In this document: positions 62,963-64,000 of the stretch, piece by piece
Layout of the letters: every line of letters starts with the position of its first letter
Numbering within the stretch: the first letter of the stretch is position 1
Source: an uncultured Actinomycetaceae bacterium
GTDB taxonomy: Bacteria > Actinomycetota > Actinomycetes > Actinomycetales > Actinomycetaceae
Direction of reading: 5' to 3'
Assembly (NCBI GenBank): GCA_902464405.1
Contig: CABQJD010000001.1
Location: 62,001 to 126,000, forward strand
Length of the DNA stretch: 64,000 nucleotides
Position numbers and translations under genes: made by a program
Notes under the pieces: model-generated
What the model was told of the DNA's origin: nothing
What the model saw: the letters and a program-made list of their open reading frames with translations, nothing else
The model's database searches: none

Positions 62963-64000
62963 CTACGAGTTATGGCGAGCCACGCGCAGTTTTCTTCCTC
63001 GCACCATAATGGCTCCTGCAATCATGAACATCAAACCAAGTCCACTCACGAGCGCAAGATCAGAAGTTCCCGTCTTGGCAATTGTTCCACTAGACGCCGC
63101 ATCAGACGTGACGGGATCCTTCGCCTTCCTCTGATCCTGATCGTTACCCTCAGGATTAAGCTCGCTTCCAGGAGTTACCTCTCCCGACCCCGAGTCTGGA
63201 TTCGGATTCGGCTTTACCTCAGGATCGGGATCTGATCCTGGATTCGGCTTGGCATCAGGAACATTCGTCACCTTCAACGTGTACGTGACGGTACCAATGC
63301 TGTTATCCGGATACGTCACTGTCACCGTGATCTCGTAGTCGGCATCAACATCAACCTCCGGTAAAGTACCTGAAATCTCACCAGTCGTTTTATTCATGCT
63401 GAGACCATCCGGCAGACCCTCCGCCGTCAGTACGGTACCTTCCGGAAGAGTTTGCCCCTCAGACAATACCACTCCGGCAAATGAAACCTCGGTCTTTTCC
63501 GGTTTCGTCAGATCTGTGGCAGCCGGAAGACCAAGAACGATCTTCTCAGCATCGGTTTGATCAGGTTGCGGTTCCTCACACTGTAAGGATTCCCATGTGG
63601 GCGCTGTCCACTTCCACTTCGTAGTAGCATCTTCAGAGAAAGCGTATCCCTCAAGAGCCTTGGCTTCCACCACCACAGTCTCGCCATATCCGTACTTGAT
63701 CACGCCCGGATCTACTCGAACTCCATTGAGGTAGAACTCCACGCCTTCCGTTGCGGTGATCTTCACGAACGGCTTTACTGTGCAGGAAGCGGGATCTTCT
63801 GCATCTGCTGTCACATTCGACGTTGGAACTTCAGTGATATTCACAAGCACCGGTTTTATCTCACCAACAGTGAAAGTCACCTCGGCGTCATTCGCTGATC
63901 CATTGCGGTAGGTGACCGTAACCGGGAAGGTTAGCGTTGAGTTTGCCTGCTGCGAAGTAGGAACAAAGGAAACTACCCCCGCTGCAGAATCGATATAGAC
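62963..64000 (-). CDS. Sortase-anchored surface protein, C-terminal part (5' end outside the window)
   Basis: The frame is open through the right window edge, so only the last 345 or so codons are seen. Visible are a strand-rich region with VTVTYRNGS, a Cys-containing domain, a putative Ig-like domain (LPDGLSMNKTTGEISGTLP, the He_PIG pattern, preceded by AGVVLSEGQTLPEG), a Pro/Asn/Asp-rich wall-spanning linker (NPGSDPDPEVKPNPNPDSG), the sorting motif IAKTGTSD, a hydrophobic span and RGRKLRVARHNS. The AKTG motif would suit a class E sortase such as the one at 51554-52483. Likely an adhesin; ligand unknown. Confidence 0.85.
   Translation of the reverse strand, partial: VYIDSAAGVVSFVPTSQQANSTLTFPVTVTYRNGSANDAEVTFTVGEIKPVLVNITEVPTSNVTADAEDPASCTVKPFVKITATEGVEFYLNGVRVDPGVIKYGYGETVVVEAKALEGYAFSEDATTKWKWTAPTWESLQCEEPQPDQTDAEKIVLGLPAATDLTKPEKTEVSFAGVVLSEGQTLPEGTVLTAEGLPDGLSMNKTTGEISGTLPEVDVDADYEITVTVTYPDNSIGTVTYTLKVTNVPDAKPNPGSDPDPEVKPNPNPDSGSGEVTPGSELNPEGNDQDQRKAKDPVTSDAASSGTIAKTGTSDLALVSGLGLMFMIAGAIMVRGRKLRVARHNS

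Overview
The window is a piece of an actinobacterial chromosome of moderate GC content, near one half by eye. CrgA, a class E sortase, a CtpE-type P-ATPase, diaminopimelate dehydrogenase, DUF817 and DUF4862 proteins and several leaderless genes point to Actinobacteria. The sortase-anchored VaFE/Cna-B surface proteins, the lactococcin 972 type bacteriocin and the moderate GC fit a host-associated member of the Actinomycetaceae. This placement is inference; no rRNA or tRNA gene was seen.

Layout. Positions 1-9632: a putative sialic acid or related sugar-acid locus. It has a substrate-binding lipoprotein, a permease, a permease-ATPase fusion, a second ATPase and a DapA/NanA-type lyase on the minus strand, with a divergent GntR regulator, a DUF4862 protein and a hydrolase. 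9781-20410: housekeeping genes (pgm, copZ-copA, DUF817, a cupin, a methyltransferase with a DtxR-like box, DedA, purB). 20460-21818: rlmC.

21783-28235: an AT-rich accessory island at the 3' end of rlmC. Four related 110-240 bp repeats, two carrying echoes of the rlmC 3' end, separate three cassettes: (i) ribbon-helix-helix protein, EcoRI-family adenine methyltransferase and DUF262-HNH nuclease; (ii) a phd-doc pair with a broken toxin plus a MerR/TipAS regulator; (iii) a RelB-RelE pair. This is the most unusual part of the window: an array of putative defence and toxin-antitoxin cassettes with no recombinase in view. The methyltransferase contains a (GA)9.5 tract that could make it phase-variable.

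28412-35260: ddh, an IS3-type remnant, then a complete lactococcin 972 type bacteriocin locus (NarL-type two-component system, ABC ATPase, DUF1430 permease, bacteriocin) with a 16-bp inverted repeat upstream of the bacteriocin gene and a small ORF of unknown role before the kinase. 35420-49957: hrpA, a lipoprotein, the class Ib ribonucleotide reductase genes nrdHIE and nrdF split by a large VaFE surface protein gene, and rnhA behind a DnaA-box cluster.

50157-61322: genes usual in origin-proximal actinobacterial segments (class E sortase, crgA, rhomboid, peptidyl-prolyl isomerase) with MTA/SAH nucleosidase, CtpE, CYTH, acyltransferase, HD hydrolase and dnaB; dnaB is preceded by a second DnaA-box cluster. 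61751-64000: a degraded remnant, a membrane-anchored protein and the 3' part of a second sortase-anchored surface protein that runs off the window.

Seven genes (gntR, DUF817, the methyltransferase, a lipoprotein, rnhA, ppi, CYTH) have a TANNNT -10 box 6 or 7 bases before the start codon and no ribosome-binding site, which is the signature of leaderless transcription.
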